Origin: JADKFD01 sp050250665
Lineage (GTDB): Bacteria; Pseudomonadota; Gammaproteobacteria; Xanthomonadales; SZUA-5
Assembly: GCA_050250665.1 (NCBI GenBank)
Contig: JBFWOF010000006.1
Coordinates: 62,001-126,000 of the forward strand
Direction: 5' to 3'
Length of the DNA stretch: 64,000 bases
In this document: piece by piece, positions 26,477 through 35,175 of the stretch
How the letters are laid out: every line of letters starts with the position of its first letter
How positions within the stretch are numbered: position 1 is the first letter of the stretch
Notes under the pieces: generated by a model
What the model saw: the letters and a program-made list of their open reading frames with translations, nothing else
Told to the model about the DNA's origin: nothing
Databases searched by the model: none
Translations under genes and position numbers: made by a program

Positions 26477-27034
26477 ATGGCAGAAGGACCCGTCACTCAG
26501 CTGCTCAAAGCCCGCGCTGCCGGCGATTCGTCGGCGGAGGGCCGGCTGGTCAGCCTGATCTATGCGGAACTGCACCAGTTGGCCGAACGGCAGATGCGTG
26601 GCGAGCGTAACGGGCACACCCTGACTCCAACAGCATTGATACACGAGGCCTGGCTGCGCCTGGGCGCGAACGATGCCGAGGTGGCTCAGGACCGACGCCA
26701 GTTCTACGCGCTGGCGGCGCGACGCATGCGCCAGGTGCTGATTGATCACGCCCGCCGTCGCGACGCCGACAAACGCGGCGGCGGAGCGGTAGCGATCACG
26801 CTGTCCCGAGCCGAGGGCGAACCCGTCGCCGACCGGGGTATTGATGCGCTGGCTCTGGAGCAGGCACTTGCGCAACTGGAGGCCATGAATGAGCGCATGG
26901 CAAGGGTGGTGGAACTGCGCTACTACGCGGATCTGGAAATGTCCGAAATCGCCGCGCTGCTGGGGATCTCCAGGGCGACGGCGCAGCGCGACTGGGAGGT
27001 CGCTCGCGCCTTCCTGCACACGCAGCTGCGCTGA
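26477..27034 (+). CDS. ECF-type RNA polymerase sigma factor (TIGR02999/Sig-70_X6 type)
   Basis: A 185-residue sigma factor. Sigma region 2 lies at about 1-95 (VSLIYAELHQLAERQMRGER, LTPTALIHEAWLRLG, FYALAARRMRQVLIDHARRR) and sigma region 4 at about 118-180 (ALEQALAQLEAMNERMARVV, ELRYYADLEMSEIAALLGIS, RATAQRDWEVARAFLH). The L-T-P-T-x-L-I-H-E-A-W-L-R-L and I-D-H-A-R-R blocks mark the ECF subgroup that is usually coupled to a protein kinase. The ATG at 26477 starts the domain. Its TGA overlaps the kinase ATG (TGATG), so the two are translationally coupled. No anti-sigma factor is adjacent; activity is probably controlled by the kinase. Confidence 0.93.
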   Translation: MAEGPVTQLLKARAAGDSSAEGRLVSLIYAELHQLAERQMRGERNGHTLTPTALIHEAWLRLGANDAEVAQDRRQFYALAARRMRQVLIDHARRRDADKRGGGAVAITLSRAEGEPVADRGIDALALEQALAQLEAMNERMARVVELRYYADLEMSEIAALLGISRATAQRDWEVARAFLHTQLR

Positions 27035-29316
27035 TGGATGCGCGTGCGCTGGGTTTGCTTGGCCAGGCACTCACGCTGCCGCCACCGGCACGGGAGAACT
27101 TCCTGCGCGAGGCGGCTGGCGATGAGCCGAGTCTGCTCGACGACGCGCTGGCCTTGCTGCAGGCTCACGCTGAAAGCGCCGGCTTGCTTGAGTCGCCCAG
27201 ACTTCCGGACCACATTGGTTCCTGGCGAGTGCTGGAGCGTCTGGGCGCGGGCGGGATGGGTGAAGTCTTCCGTGTCGAACGCGACGACGCCGGCTACAGA
27301 CAACAAGCGGCACTGAAGCTCACGGCACGCGGATGGGCCGGCCCTGAGGCCATGGCACGCTTCCATGCCGAGCGAGCGTTCCTGGCAAGACTGGAGCACC
27401 CGAACGTCGCCCGCATCATTGATGGCGGGATGGCCCCGGACGGTCGACCCTGGGTGGCGATGGAGTACGTCGCCGGCGAACCGATCGATCGCTGGTGCGC
27501 GCTGCGACAATTGTCGATCCGCCAACGCATCCAGCTGTTCCTGCAGGTGCTCGGGGCGGTCGAGGCTGCGCATCGGGCGCTGATACTCCACCGTGATCTC
27601 AAGCCCGCCAACATCATGGTGACCGCCGAAGGTCGAGCCAAGCTTCTGGATTTCGGCATCGCCAAGAGCCTGGCCGACGAAGGCGGGCTTACCGCAACCG
27701 GAATGGCGCCATTGACCCCGCAGTACGCGAGTCCGGAGCAACTGGCCGGCAAGCCACTGACCACCGCATCGGATGTGTATTCGCTGGGTCTGGTGCTCTA
27801 CCTGCTGCTCACCGGCAGGGTACCCCACGAGTCCGGAGGGCGCTCTCCCGCCGAGATCGAGGCCCAGCTCAGAACCAGCGCACCGACACGGCCCAGCGCG
27901 GTACTCGATTCAGCGGCATTGGCGCTATCGCCGCGCGAGGCTCTGTCCTGGCGGCGTCAGCTCGAGGGCGATCTGGATCGAGTGCTGCTGAAGGCGCTGG
28001 CGGTAGACGTCGAGCGCCGTTATGCCAGCGCCGCCGAGTACGCGGCGGACCTGGAGCGCTGGCTGGATCTGAGGCCGGTCGCGGCGCGGCAGGGGGATCG
28101 CGGCTATCGCTGGCGCCTGTTCCTTCGCCGCAACCGTTTGCCGGTGATTGCGGCCACTGCCGCCGGGCTGGCGCTGGCCTTCGGTCTGGCCATCGCCGCC
28201 CAGCAGGCGGTGGTCGCACGGGCTGAGGCCGCCCGCGCCGCCAGTGCCAATGATTTTCTGCTGCGCCTGATCGCCGATGCCGATCCGGTGGCCAGTGGCC
28301 GCGAGCCCAGCCTCAAGGAAGCGCTGGACCAGGCGGTTGCCCGCATTCCCGAGCACTTTGCCGAGCAGCCGGAAAGCGAGGCGGATGTGCGCCTGGGTAT
28401 TGGTCGCGCCTATACCAACCTGATGCAACTTGGGGCTGCCGCCGAGCAGTTCGAGCGCGTGCTGGCACTGCGCAAGCCGGGAACCCGCGGATACGCTGAC
28501 GTACTGCAGGGCCAAGCCCTGCTCGACTGGACGCGAGGCCGAACTGACAGCGCCGAGCGCAACTATCGCGCGGCGCTGGCCATCTATTCGGCTGACCCTG
28601 CGCTGCGCCGGGAGGCAGGCGCGGTCCGCAATGATCTGGCCGCGCTGATGAGTGACATCGGCCATTATGGAGAAGCCATCGCCTTTGCCGAAGCGGCGGT
28701 GGCCGATGCCCGCTCACTGGCGCTCGAAGCCGGCGCACTCGGTGCGCGCCTGGAAAACCTCGGCAGCGCTCTGCAGGGGGCCGGACGCCTGGAAGAGGCC
28801 GATCAGGTCTATCGCGAAGCGATCGCCGCGCTGAAGCAGGCATTGCCGCAGCGGACAGTGGCGCTGGCCGTCGCCCTTAACAACTACGCGCTGGTGCACC
28901 GTGATGCCGGGCGTGCGGCCGAGGCGCTGGCCTTGTTCGACGAGTCGGTCAGGGTACGCGAACAAGCCTTCGGTCCTGATCACGCTGAGCTCGCCGGTCC
29001 ATTGACCAACGCGGCGCGGATGCGGCTGCAGCTCGGTGATCCAGACGGGGCCGCCCGCGATATCGCCAGGGCCCTGACCCTGGCCGAACGCGCCTATGCC
29101 CCGGACTATGTCGGCCGCGGACATGTGGCGCTGGCCGCCGCCGAGATCGCCGCGGCGCGAGGGCAGTCCACAGAGGCTGTCCGCCAGGCAACCACAGCGA
29201 TGGCGGTGTTCGAACGCGCGGACGATGCCGATCCCGCCTGGCTCGAACGTGCGCGGGCCGTCCTCGCCAGGTTCAGGCCGGTCGATGAGACACCGGGACG
29301 CGATCCTGCGCCTTGA
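27034..29316 (+). CDS. Receptor-like Ser/Thr protein kinase with TPR sensor part
   Basis: A 760-residue Hanks-type kinase. An N-terminal helical lead (1-60) precedes the catalytic domain (about 62-340): glycine loop LGAGGMGEVF (70-79), lysine K95, catalytic loop HRDLKPANIM (186-195), DFG at 207-209, and TPQYASPEQL of the activation segment. A membrane helix lies near 368-392 (LPVIAATAAGLALAFGLAIA), followed by about 360 residues of TPR-like helices (RAYTNLMQLGAAAEQFERVL, AVRNDLAALMSDIGHYGEAI and others) that should face the periplasm. It overlaps the ECF sigma gene by one base and probably phosphorylates or gates it. The secreted G-F-E protein starts 42 bases later, suggesting one regulatory module. 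Confidence 0.93.
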   Translation: MDARALGLLGQALTLPPPARENFLREAAGDEPSLLDDALALLQAHAESAGLLESPRLPDHIGSWRVLERLGAGGMGEVFRVERDDAGYRQQAALKLTARGWAGPEAMARFHAERAFLARLEHPNVARIIDGGMAPDGRPWVAMEYVAGEPIDRWCALRQLSIRQRIQLFLQVLGAVEAAHRALILHRDLKPANIMVTAEGRAKLLDFGIAKSLADEGGLTATGMAPLTPQYASPEQLAGKPLTTASDVYSLGLVLYLLLTGRVPHESGGRSPAEIEAQLRTSAPTRPSAVLDSAALALSPREALSWRRQLEGDLDRVLLKALAVDVERRYASAAEYAADLERWLDLRPVAARQGDRGYRWRLFLRRNRLPVIAATAAGLALAFGLAIAAQQAVVARAEAARAASANDFLLRLIADADPVASGREPSLKEALDQAVARIPEHFAEQPESEADVRLGIGRAYTNLMQLGAAAEQFERVLALRKPGTRGYADVLQGQALLDWTRGRTDSAERNYRAALAIYSADPALRREAGAVRNDLAALMSDIGHYGEAIAFAEAAVADARSLALEAGALGARLENLGSALQGAGRLEEADQVYREAIAALKQALPQRTVALAVALNNYALVHRDAGRAAEALALFDESVRVREQAFGPDHAELAGPLTNAARMRLQLGDPDGAARDIARALTLAERAYAPDYVGRGHVALAAAEIAAARGQSTEAVRQATTAMAVFERADDADPAWLERARAVLARFRPVDETPGRDPAP

Positions 29317-29358
29317 GGGTCAAGACGCGGCCCCTCGCCCGCGCCCAGGAGCTCTCCC

Positions 29359-31476
29359 ATGCTGTCGCTGCTCTCTTCAGACGCGCGCCGAAGCGGCGCG
29401 AAATCCGCTTCGCTGTTGCTCGCCCTGGCCCTGCTCATGCCGAGCGCCGAGGCCAGCACGACCGGAGCAGGTGGCGTGGCCTTCTGGGCCACTGAAGTCA
29501 ACGACTCCTGGTTCAACCCCTTCCGCTGGGGCGGCATCCTGCCCTGGCAGGGCGGCGTTCCAGACCAGAGTGTCAGCTGTCGAATCGAGCTGGCGGTGCA
29601 GGTCGACGTGCTCGGACAGGGTCAGGCGGCATCATGCCTGCATCTGCAGTTCAACCACGTCGGTGCGGTGGTGCGCGTGGCCGGCTCCTCCATGCGCGCC
29701 GAGCTTAACGTGCACGGGACGCAAATGGACAACAACGCCCTGATCCTGATCGGCGGCCAGGACGCGCTGCAGGACTCCAGCCTGATCATCCACAACAACA
29801 CCAACGCCAACGGCGCCAATGGGCGGATCCGCCTGTCCGCGCCGCCGAATCACGGCGCCTTCCTCACGCCGATCTCCAACCTGGGCTGGCTGCTGGTGAA
29901 CTGGCCCAGCCACACCATTGAAGGCAATGGCACGATCCGCGTGCGACTGCAGAACGACGGCCTGGTCGACGCCAATGTGGCCGGGCGTGCGCTGACCTTC
30001 GAGAGCACCCACAACATCGACAATCATGGCCTGGTGCGCGCGCGTGACGGCGGCTCGCTGGTGCTCTCGATGGGCAATGGCAACCACGGCTTCCGCCAGT
30101 TCGGCGCGGGCCGAATCGTGATCGAGAACGGGTCCGCATTGGCCCTGATCGGCGCCGGCAGCGAGGGTTTGCGCGGCGGGCGACTGCAGACCATCGGCAG
30201 TGGCCTGGCCACAGTGTTCAGCCAGGGATTCCCGATCGAGGATGTGTGGCTCGAAACGGGTACACGGCTGACCTTTTCCGGCAATGCCGGCATTTTCGTC
30301 GGCCCGCTCGGTCTGCAGAACGATGGCCTGATCTACACCGGCCCGAGCGGCTTCGTCACCTCGCGCTTTGGCGATAGCACGACCATGACCGGGAGCGGTC
30401 GACTCCAGCTCGAAGGCGGCGCGCTGGCAGCGCTGTTCGGTGGCGGCGGGCAGGCGATGGTGAACGCCCCGGGCCATACCATCGGCGGCTTCGGCACCAT
30501 CGCCCTGGCGCTGACCAACCTCGGCACCGTGCTGGCCGATCGCAACGGTCTGACCAGCGGCCCCGGGCAGTTGACCCTGCAGACCTCGGCGCAGATCAAC
30601 GAGGGCACCATGGTGGCCCGAAACGGCGGCACCCTCAGCCTGCAGGCTCCCACCCTGACCCAGGGCCCGCTCGGGGTGGTGCGTGCCGAACAGGACTCGG
30701 CCTTGGTGCTCGAGGGCAGCACCATTGTCAGCGGTGGCACGCTGGCGACCAGCGGCAATGGCGTGATCTATCCGAACACTTCGAGCGCGCGCCTGGAGAA
30801 CCTCTCGCTCGGCAACGGCACCAACCTCATCGTGCCCTGCTCACGCGAGCTGACCCTTGCCGGCACCATCAACAACCGTGGCACGATCACGCTGGACAAC
30901 GCGGGCTGCGGCCCGAACTTTGCCGTTCTGCGCGGTGCCGGGCCGACCTCGCTGGCCCACAACGGTGAGGTTCGCCTGCGCGCGGACAGCCCCTCTGTCA
31001 ACGTCACGCTGGAGGGTTCCGCAGGCCTGTTGACCTTGGGACCGGGTCAGGTGCTGACCGGATCGGGCCGTGTTCTGGGTGCGGTGCGGGTGGACGGCGT
31101 GATCGCACCTGACCAGCCCTGGACACCGGCAGGGCCGATCGGGACGCTGAACGTGTCGGGAGGTGCCACGCTCACCCTGGGCAATACTGCAACTACACTG
31201 TTCGGGCTGGCGAGCCCCTCCAGCTTCGATCGCATCGGCGGCAACGGCACGATTCAGCTGGGCGGACGATTGGCCATCGAAGCTGTCGGTGGCTATCTGC
31301 CAACCCCGGGCTCCAGTTTTGATCTGGTCGTCGGCGCCGCCGTCTCGGGCCAGTTCCAGAGCGTGGAATTTCCGCCCGAGTACAACCAACTCGACGCGCG
31401 CGTCCAGGTACTGGCTGATCGGGCACGCCTCGACATCATCGCACCCATGTTCGTCGATGGATTCGAGCAGCCCTGA
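29359..31476 (+). CDS. Exported beta-helix-like repeat protein with G-F-E-Q-P tail
   Basis: A 705-residue exported protein. The ATG at 29359 starts a signal peptide (SASLLLALALLMPSAEAS core). The mature part consists of autotransporter-like/beta-helix repeats rich in N, G and T with phrases such as NDGLVDANVAGRALTFEST, NHGLVRARDGGSLVLSMGNG, NLGTVLADRNGLTSGPGQLT and NNRGTITLDNAGCGPNF. Near the end, VDGVIAPDQPWTPAGPIGTL and LVVGAAVSGQFQSVEFPPE resemble the end of beta-strand-repeat adhesins, but there is no outer-membrane barrel. It ends MFVDGFEQP, a two-residue-longer version of the G-F-E tail. It directly follows the sigma/kinase pair and may be the output or part of that regulon. Confidence 0.8.
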   Translation: MLSLLSSDARRSGAKSASLLLALALLMPSAEASTTGAGGVAFWATEVNDSWFNPFRWGGILPWQGGVPDQSVSCRIELAVQVDVLGQGQAASCLHLQFNHVGAVVRVAGSSMRAELNVHGTQMDNNALILIGGQDALQDSSLIIHNNTNANGANGRIRLSAPPNHGAFLTPISNLGWLLVNWPSHTIEGNGTIRVRLQNDGLVDANVAGRALTFESTHNIDNHGLVRARDGGSLVLSMGNGNHGFRQFGAGRIVIENGSALALIGAGSEGLRGGRLQTIGSGLATVFSQGFPIEDVWLETGTRLTFSGNAGIFVGPLGLQNDGLIYTGPSGFVTSRFGDSTTMTGSGRLQLEGGALAALFGGGGQAMVNAPGHTIGGFGTIALALTNLGTVLADRNGLTSGPGQLTLQTSAQINEGTMVARNGGTLSLQAPTLTQGPLGVVRAEQDSALVLEGSTIVSGGTLATSGNGVIYPNTSSARLENLSLGNGTNLIVPCSRELTLAGTINNRGTITLDNAGCGPNFAVLRGAGPTSLAHNGEVRLRADSPSVNVTLEGSAGLLTLGPGQVLTGSGRVLGAVRVDGVIAPDQPWTPAGPIGTLNVSGGATLTLGNTATTLFGLASPSSFDRIGGNGTIQLGGRLAIEAVGGYLPTPGSSFDLVVGAAVSGQFQSVEFPPEYNQLDARVQVLADRARLDIIAPMFVDGFEQP

Positions 31477-31568
31477 GACCGTCTGGTTGATGCCCAGGAG
31501 TTTCCGCCAGCGCCCCTTGTCCAAGAGCGAGAACGAACTCGCGCCTCCCGGCACTGCCACATCGATCG

Positions 31569-31677
31569 GCGGCCGCTTCGGCATCGTCCACGGCGGCCCC
31601 GCCTCAATCCCGGGCACATGGACGTCGAAACCACCGACCACACCTGGTAGCGGCTGGTGCTGGCGAACATCAACGGC
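31569..31677 (+). pseudogene. Relic of the C-terminal module of an SH3-protein paralogue
   Basis: Two short blocks match the gene at 13685-15358. The first (31569-31593) resembles 14718-14742; the second (31608-31677) resembles 15237-15307, encoding PGHMDVETTDHTW, a stop, RLVLANING. The Tyr codon of the intact gene is TAG here (31648-31650), and about 500 bases between the blocks are missing. So a paralogue or a copy of the module once stood here and has decayed. Confidence 0.7.
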
Positions 31678-31723
31678 CCCGTTCCGATTGCCTGAGCCCA
31701 GAGCACGGCCGCACAATCTGCTC

Positions 31724-32911
31724 ATGAGCGCAGGCTACCGTCGCCGCCACATCCAGCCGCTGTACCCGGAAATTCCGGAATCGGTCTGCGATTGCGAGTT
31801 GCTGCCCCAGGACCATTGCATTCAGCCTGAGGAGCTGGTTCACACCGAGCTGCTGACCAGTGCCCAGCTGGACGCGCCCGTGGATGAAGGCAGGGGCCAC
31901 GTCTGCTACCAGAGCGCGCACCGGCGATGTCCGATGTGCGGACAAGAATGGTGGCTGTATGGCCGCGAGCGCAGCGACCTCACCTATGCCCGCGACGACG
32001 AGTCGCAACCAGTGGGCTCGGTCAGCTACGTTGTCGGTCAGGCCGTGCGCTGTGCAGACGCCGATGAGGCGGCGATGCTGGATGCCTGGCTGCCACGCTA
32101 TCTCGATGCACTGGCGCGCCGCGATCGCTTGTACTCGCTATACGGCGAATGTATGCACGCGCTATCGAACGATGCCCTGCGCGCGGCCATCGTGATTTGC
32201 GTGGAACTGAGCGAGTGCAGCGCGGCGACGCGGATGTTGGGAGAAACCAGCGCGCGCGCTTGCAAGATGGCTGCAGCGGTGCGCCGCGATCTTACGCCTC
32301 AGATGTGGCACTGCGTGACCCGGCTGGAAGCCCGGGCAGACGATGAAGCGACCTGGCAGCTGCTGCTCGCCTGCCAGCGCACCTGCGCCGAGGCGCGCCT
32401 GAGCGACCCGGCCCGCGAGATGCGCGACTGGACCATCGAAGAGTGGTGGACCCCGGCACTGGCCGGATTGCGCCAGTACCAGTTCGAGATACATGCCTTG
32501 CGCGATGCCGCGCAGGGCAAGGCGCTGGGCAGTCCCCAGCACAGCGCGCTGCGTGCCTGCGAAGATGCCATCGCCAGTTGCTGGGAGCGGCATCTAGAGA
32601 CTGTGCATTGGCCACACCCCGAAGTCGCTTTCATGGCCCTGGTGGAACACGCCCTGTCACTGCGGCCAATGGTGGTCGCACGCGACCTGGCGTCGTGGAC
32701 GCACCCGGATCGGATCGGGCGCGAGCTGCGGGCGCTGCTCGATGGCCACCAGATCAAACCAGGCCGACAGGTGGCCGTGCCGCCATGGCTCGCCGCCCGC
32801 ACCGGCTTGCCCGATGCTCGTGAGCGCCATGAAAAGCGGGCAGCGGCCAATTACTGGTTACCGATCCGGCGCGCGCGGCGCGCGGCCGAGTACCGTGCAC
32901 GGGGAGCCTGA
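31724..32911 (+). CDS. Hypothetical protein with CPMC motif
   Basis: A 395-residue protein of no family I recognise. The ATG at 31724 (MSAGYRRRHI) avoids reading through the upstream relic. There is a CPMCGQEWW motif at about 71-79, a possible half zinc-binding or redox site, plus scattered further cysteines (CDC at about 23-25). The rest looks alpha-helical and charged, with no signal peptide or membrane helix, so a cytosolic protein is likely. The C-terminus is very basic (PIRRARRAAEYRARGA). The next gene starts 3 bases after its stop, so the two form an operon. Confidence 0.6.
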   Translation: MSAGYRRRHIQPLYPEIPESVCDCELLPQDHCIQPEELVHTELLTSAQLDAPVDEGRGHVCYQSAHRRCPMCGQEWWLYGRERSDLTYARDDESQPVGSVSYVVGQAVRCADADEAAMLDAWLPRYLDALARRDRLYSLYGECMHALSNDALRAAIVICVELSECSAATRMLGETSARACKMAAAVRRDLTPQMWHCVTRLEARADDEATWQLLLACQRTCAEARLSDPAREMRDWTIEEWWTPALAGLRQYQFEIHALRDAAQGKALGSPQHSALRACEDAIASCWERHLETVHWPHPEVAFMALVEHALSLRPMVVARDLASWTHPDRIGRELRALLDGHQIKPGRQVAVPPWLAARTGLPDARERHEKRAAANYWLPIRRARRAAEYRARGA

Positions 32912-32914
32912 ATC

Positions 32915-33286
32915 ATGATCCTCGGCAAGCCCAAGGGGCTCTGCTACGTCAGCTATGTGTCGGAAACCCTGATTCACCTCGAAGGCGCCAACCGCCACTG
33001 GCGCGCCTACCTTCGGGCAGCGGGCCTGCCGGTCTCCTGGTGGCTTGGGGGCCTGAGCTATCCGCGCCGCCACCCCGGGGACGAATCTGGCTGTGAAGCA
33101 GCCATGGTTGCCTTGGCGCGCCTGGGCGTCTGTTTCGCCGAGGACTACAAGCAGGGCATGGCCCCAGCCGACATCATGCGTGACCTGCTCGACAGAGGCG
33201 TGCTGCGTGAGCCCTTTGTGGCGATCAGCTGGAATGACCAGGGTGGCGGCCGCAAACGCGTGGTGTACACGCCAGACTCGGACTGA
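32915..33286 (+). CDS. Small hypothetical protein, operon partner of upstream gene
   Basis: A 123-residue protein starting at ATG 32915, 3 bases after the stop of the preceding gene. It has no signal peptide or membrane segment. Visible features are LIHLEGANRHWRAYLRAAGL near the start, a conserved-looking WWLGGLSYPRRHPGDESG and an acidic helix CFAEDYKQGMAPADIMRDLL. I do not recognise a domain. The pairing with the 395-residue protein suggests joint function. Confidence 0.5.
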   Translation: MILGKPKGLCYVSYVSETLIHLEGANRHWRAYLRAAGLPVSWWLGGLSYPRRHPGDESGCEAAMVALARLGVCFAEDYKQGMAPADIMRDLLDRGVLREPFVAISWNDQGGGRKRVVYTPDSD

Positions 33287-33371
33287 TCGGCCTCCGAGTC
33301 CCCCGGGCGCAAGCCTTTGGACTGGATGCACAACCTGTAGTCCCGGCAGCCAGGATCCGCCCTGGCGGGTG

Positions 33372-34946
33372 TCAGGTGGGGACCGCGCCGAGCGCCTGCA
33401 ATCTGGCGAATGCGCGGCTGACATCGCCCTGATCAGAATCCAGTCTCGCCAGCAAATCCCGATAGCACTGAATGGCCTGCTCGCGTCGCCCGAGCTTTTC
33501 CTCGATGACGCCCAAGCCCCAGCGTGCCGCGCTGTAGCCGGGATCCAGCGCCAGGCAACGCACGAAACACTCACGCGCATCAGCCACGCGGCCGAGATCG
33601 TTGAGGCACTGACCGACGTCCTTGAGATAGTGCAGGCGCATCGGCTGCAAGCGCGCGGCTGCTTCAAACAGCGGCAGAGCCTGATCGAAGCGGCGATTGC
33701 GCGCGTGTTCGATGGCCTGCGCGTAGTGCCTGGCGGCCTCGTCCGTGGCGTCGGCAGGCGCTGTCGGGTTCGGCGCAGATGCGGCTTCCCATTGCTTCAG
33801 CCGCGAGCGCGCGGCGAGGTCGAGTTCGGCTGTCCGGCCGGGTATCGGATTGGACAGCAGCTGCGACAGCCGTGCTCTGGCAGCGGCGACTTGTCCCTGT
33901 TCGGCCAATGCCTGAGCCAGTCCCATCGCGATCTCGGCATCTACCGCACCGAGCTGTTCCAGACGTCCAAGAGCCGTTTGCGCCTGCTCCCAGCGCCCCA
34001 TCCGCAGCAGCACGAAGGCGCGCCGTCGCAGCAGCCTGATCTCACCGGGCTGACGCATCAGCGCCAGATCCAGCGTGCCGAGTGCCTCGTCGAAGCGCCC
34101 GGCCTGGGCCAATACACTGGCCCGCAGATCGGGCGCGGAAACATCCTGAGGCTGCAGCCGACGCCAGATTTCGATCTCGTTCAGGCATTCGTCGATGGCG
34201 CCGCTCTGCGCCAGCGCCATGGCCAGATCCCTGCGCACTTCATGCTGATTGGGCTGCTGGGCCAGCACCTGGCGCAGACACCGCGCGGCGTTGCTGTAGT
34301 GACCGCGCTCGGCGTGCTCGCGAGCCTGTTGCAGCAGCATCGGCACATCGACCGGCGCCGCCGGGGCAACTGGGGGCGATGGCCGCGCGGGAGCGATTTC
34401 CGCGCGCGCACCTTGCCGCGGCACACGCCATGGCGGCAGCGTGCGACCGGTGAGCGCCGTGTACAGGGAGGCCATCCCGACCGATGCGCCATCGCGGAAG
34501 CGGACGCCGATCTGGGCAAAGGTGTTGATGCGACGTCCCTGGGCGTCGACGACACGCGCGGCAATGACCACTTCCGGATGCGCGGGATTCATTTCCCAGA
34601 CTGCCGGCAGCGCCCGACACAACACCTCGCCCAGATAGGCACCCAGATCGATCACGATGGGCATTTTCGCAGCGGAGGGCTGCCAGTCTTGCCGCCCCGG
34701 CGCCTCGCCCGATTCGCCCCACATCTCGGAGACCAGAGCATCCATCCTGGCCAGACTGGATACCGAAAAGTCCAGCGCTTCAGGAAATGCCCCGAAGAAG
34801 GGCCCCTCAAGTTCGCGCTGCGCGAATGCCCTGGCGTGGCGACTGGCCGCCGTCTCCGGCGCTTGAATCGATTTCCCGCAGCGCATGCAATACGGAGCCT
34901 GCGGACGGTTGTTGGCGCCACATGCTGAACACCGGATCACCTCCAT
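33372..34946 (-). CDS. Zinc-ribbon and TPR-repeat protein
   Basis: A 524-residue protein started at 34946 (MEVIRCSACG). An N-terminal zinc ribbon uses CSACGANNRPQAPYCMRCGK (C6, C9, C21, C24). Residues about 90-180 form a compact beta-rich domain (MPIVIDLGAYLGEVLCRALP, VVIAARVVDAQGRRINTFAQ). A proline/alanine linker at about 185-205 precedes TPR repeats to the end: YSNAARCLRQVLAQQPNQHE, CLNEIEIWRRLQPQDVSAPD, RFDEALGTLDLALMRQPGEI, NRRFDQALPLFEAAARLQPM and LNDLGRVADARECFVRCLAL. It is cytosolic and most likely a scaffold. No partner is evident; an Hsp70-TPR fusion is encoded 5.6 kb away. Confidence 0.7.
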   Translation of the reverse strand: MEVIRCSACGANNRPQAPYCMRCGKSIQAPETAASRHARAFAQRELEGPFFGAFPEALDFSVSSLARMDALVSEMWGESGEAPGRQDWQPSAAKMPIVIDLGAYLGEVLCRALPAVWEMNPAHPEVVIAARVVDAQGRRINTFAQIGVRFRDGASVGMASLYTALTGRTLPPWRVPRQGARAEIAPARPSPPVAPAAPVDVPMLLQQAREHAERGHYSNAARCLRQVLAQQPNQHEVRRDLAMALAQSGAIDECLNEIEIWRRLQPQDVSAPDLRASVLAQAGRFDEALGTLDLALMRQPGEIRLLRRRAFVLLRMGRWEQAQTALGRLEQLGAVDAEIAMGLAQALAEQGQVAAARARLSQLLSNPIPGRTAELDLAARSRLKQWEAASAPNPTAPADATDEAARHYAQAIEHARNRRFDQALPLFEAAARLQPMRLHYLKDVGQCLNDLGRVADARECFVRCLALDPGYSAARWGLGVIEEKLGRREQAIQCYRDLLARLDSDQGDVSRAFARLQALGAVPT

Positions 34947-35175
34947 CGATGACCTCCGCCGGCACACTCGACACCCGTGATGCTGCGCTGATCAGCGCCC
35001 GGCAACAAGATCGCCCGAGGCGGGACGAAGCGACGGTTTCAAGTGCAGCGCCTTTGCACCTTGCTCACGGTGTCGCGCCAGGGCTTCCATGCATCAGCGG
35101 GATACGCGCGGCAGGTCAGACCAGGGCCGTGCCGATCTCGGATGCCGATGGACGCCATCGATTCTCCGTCGCCCG

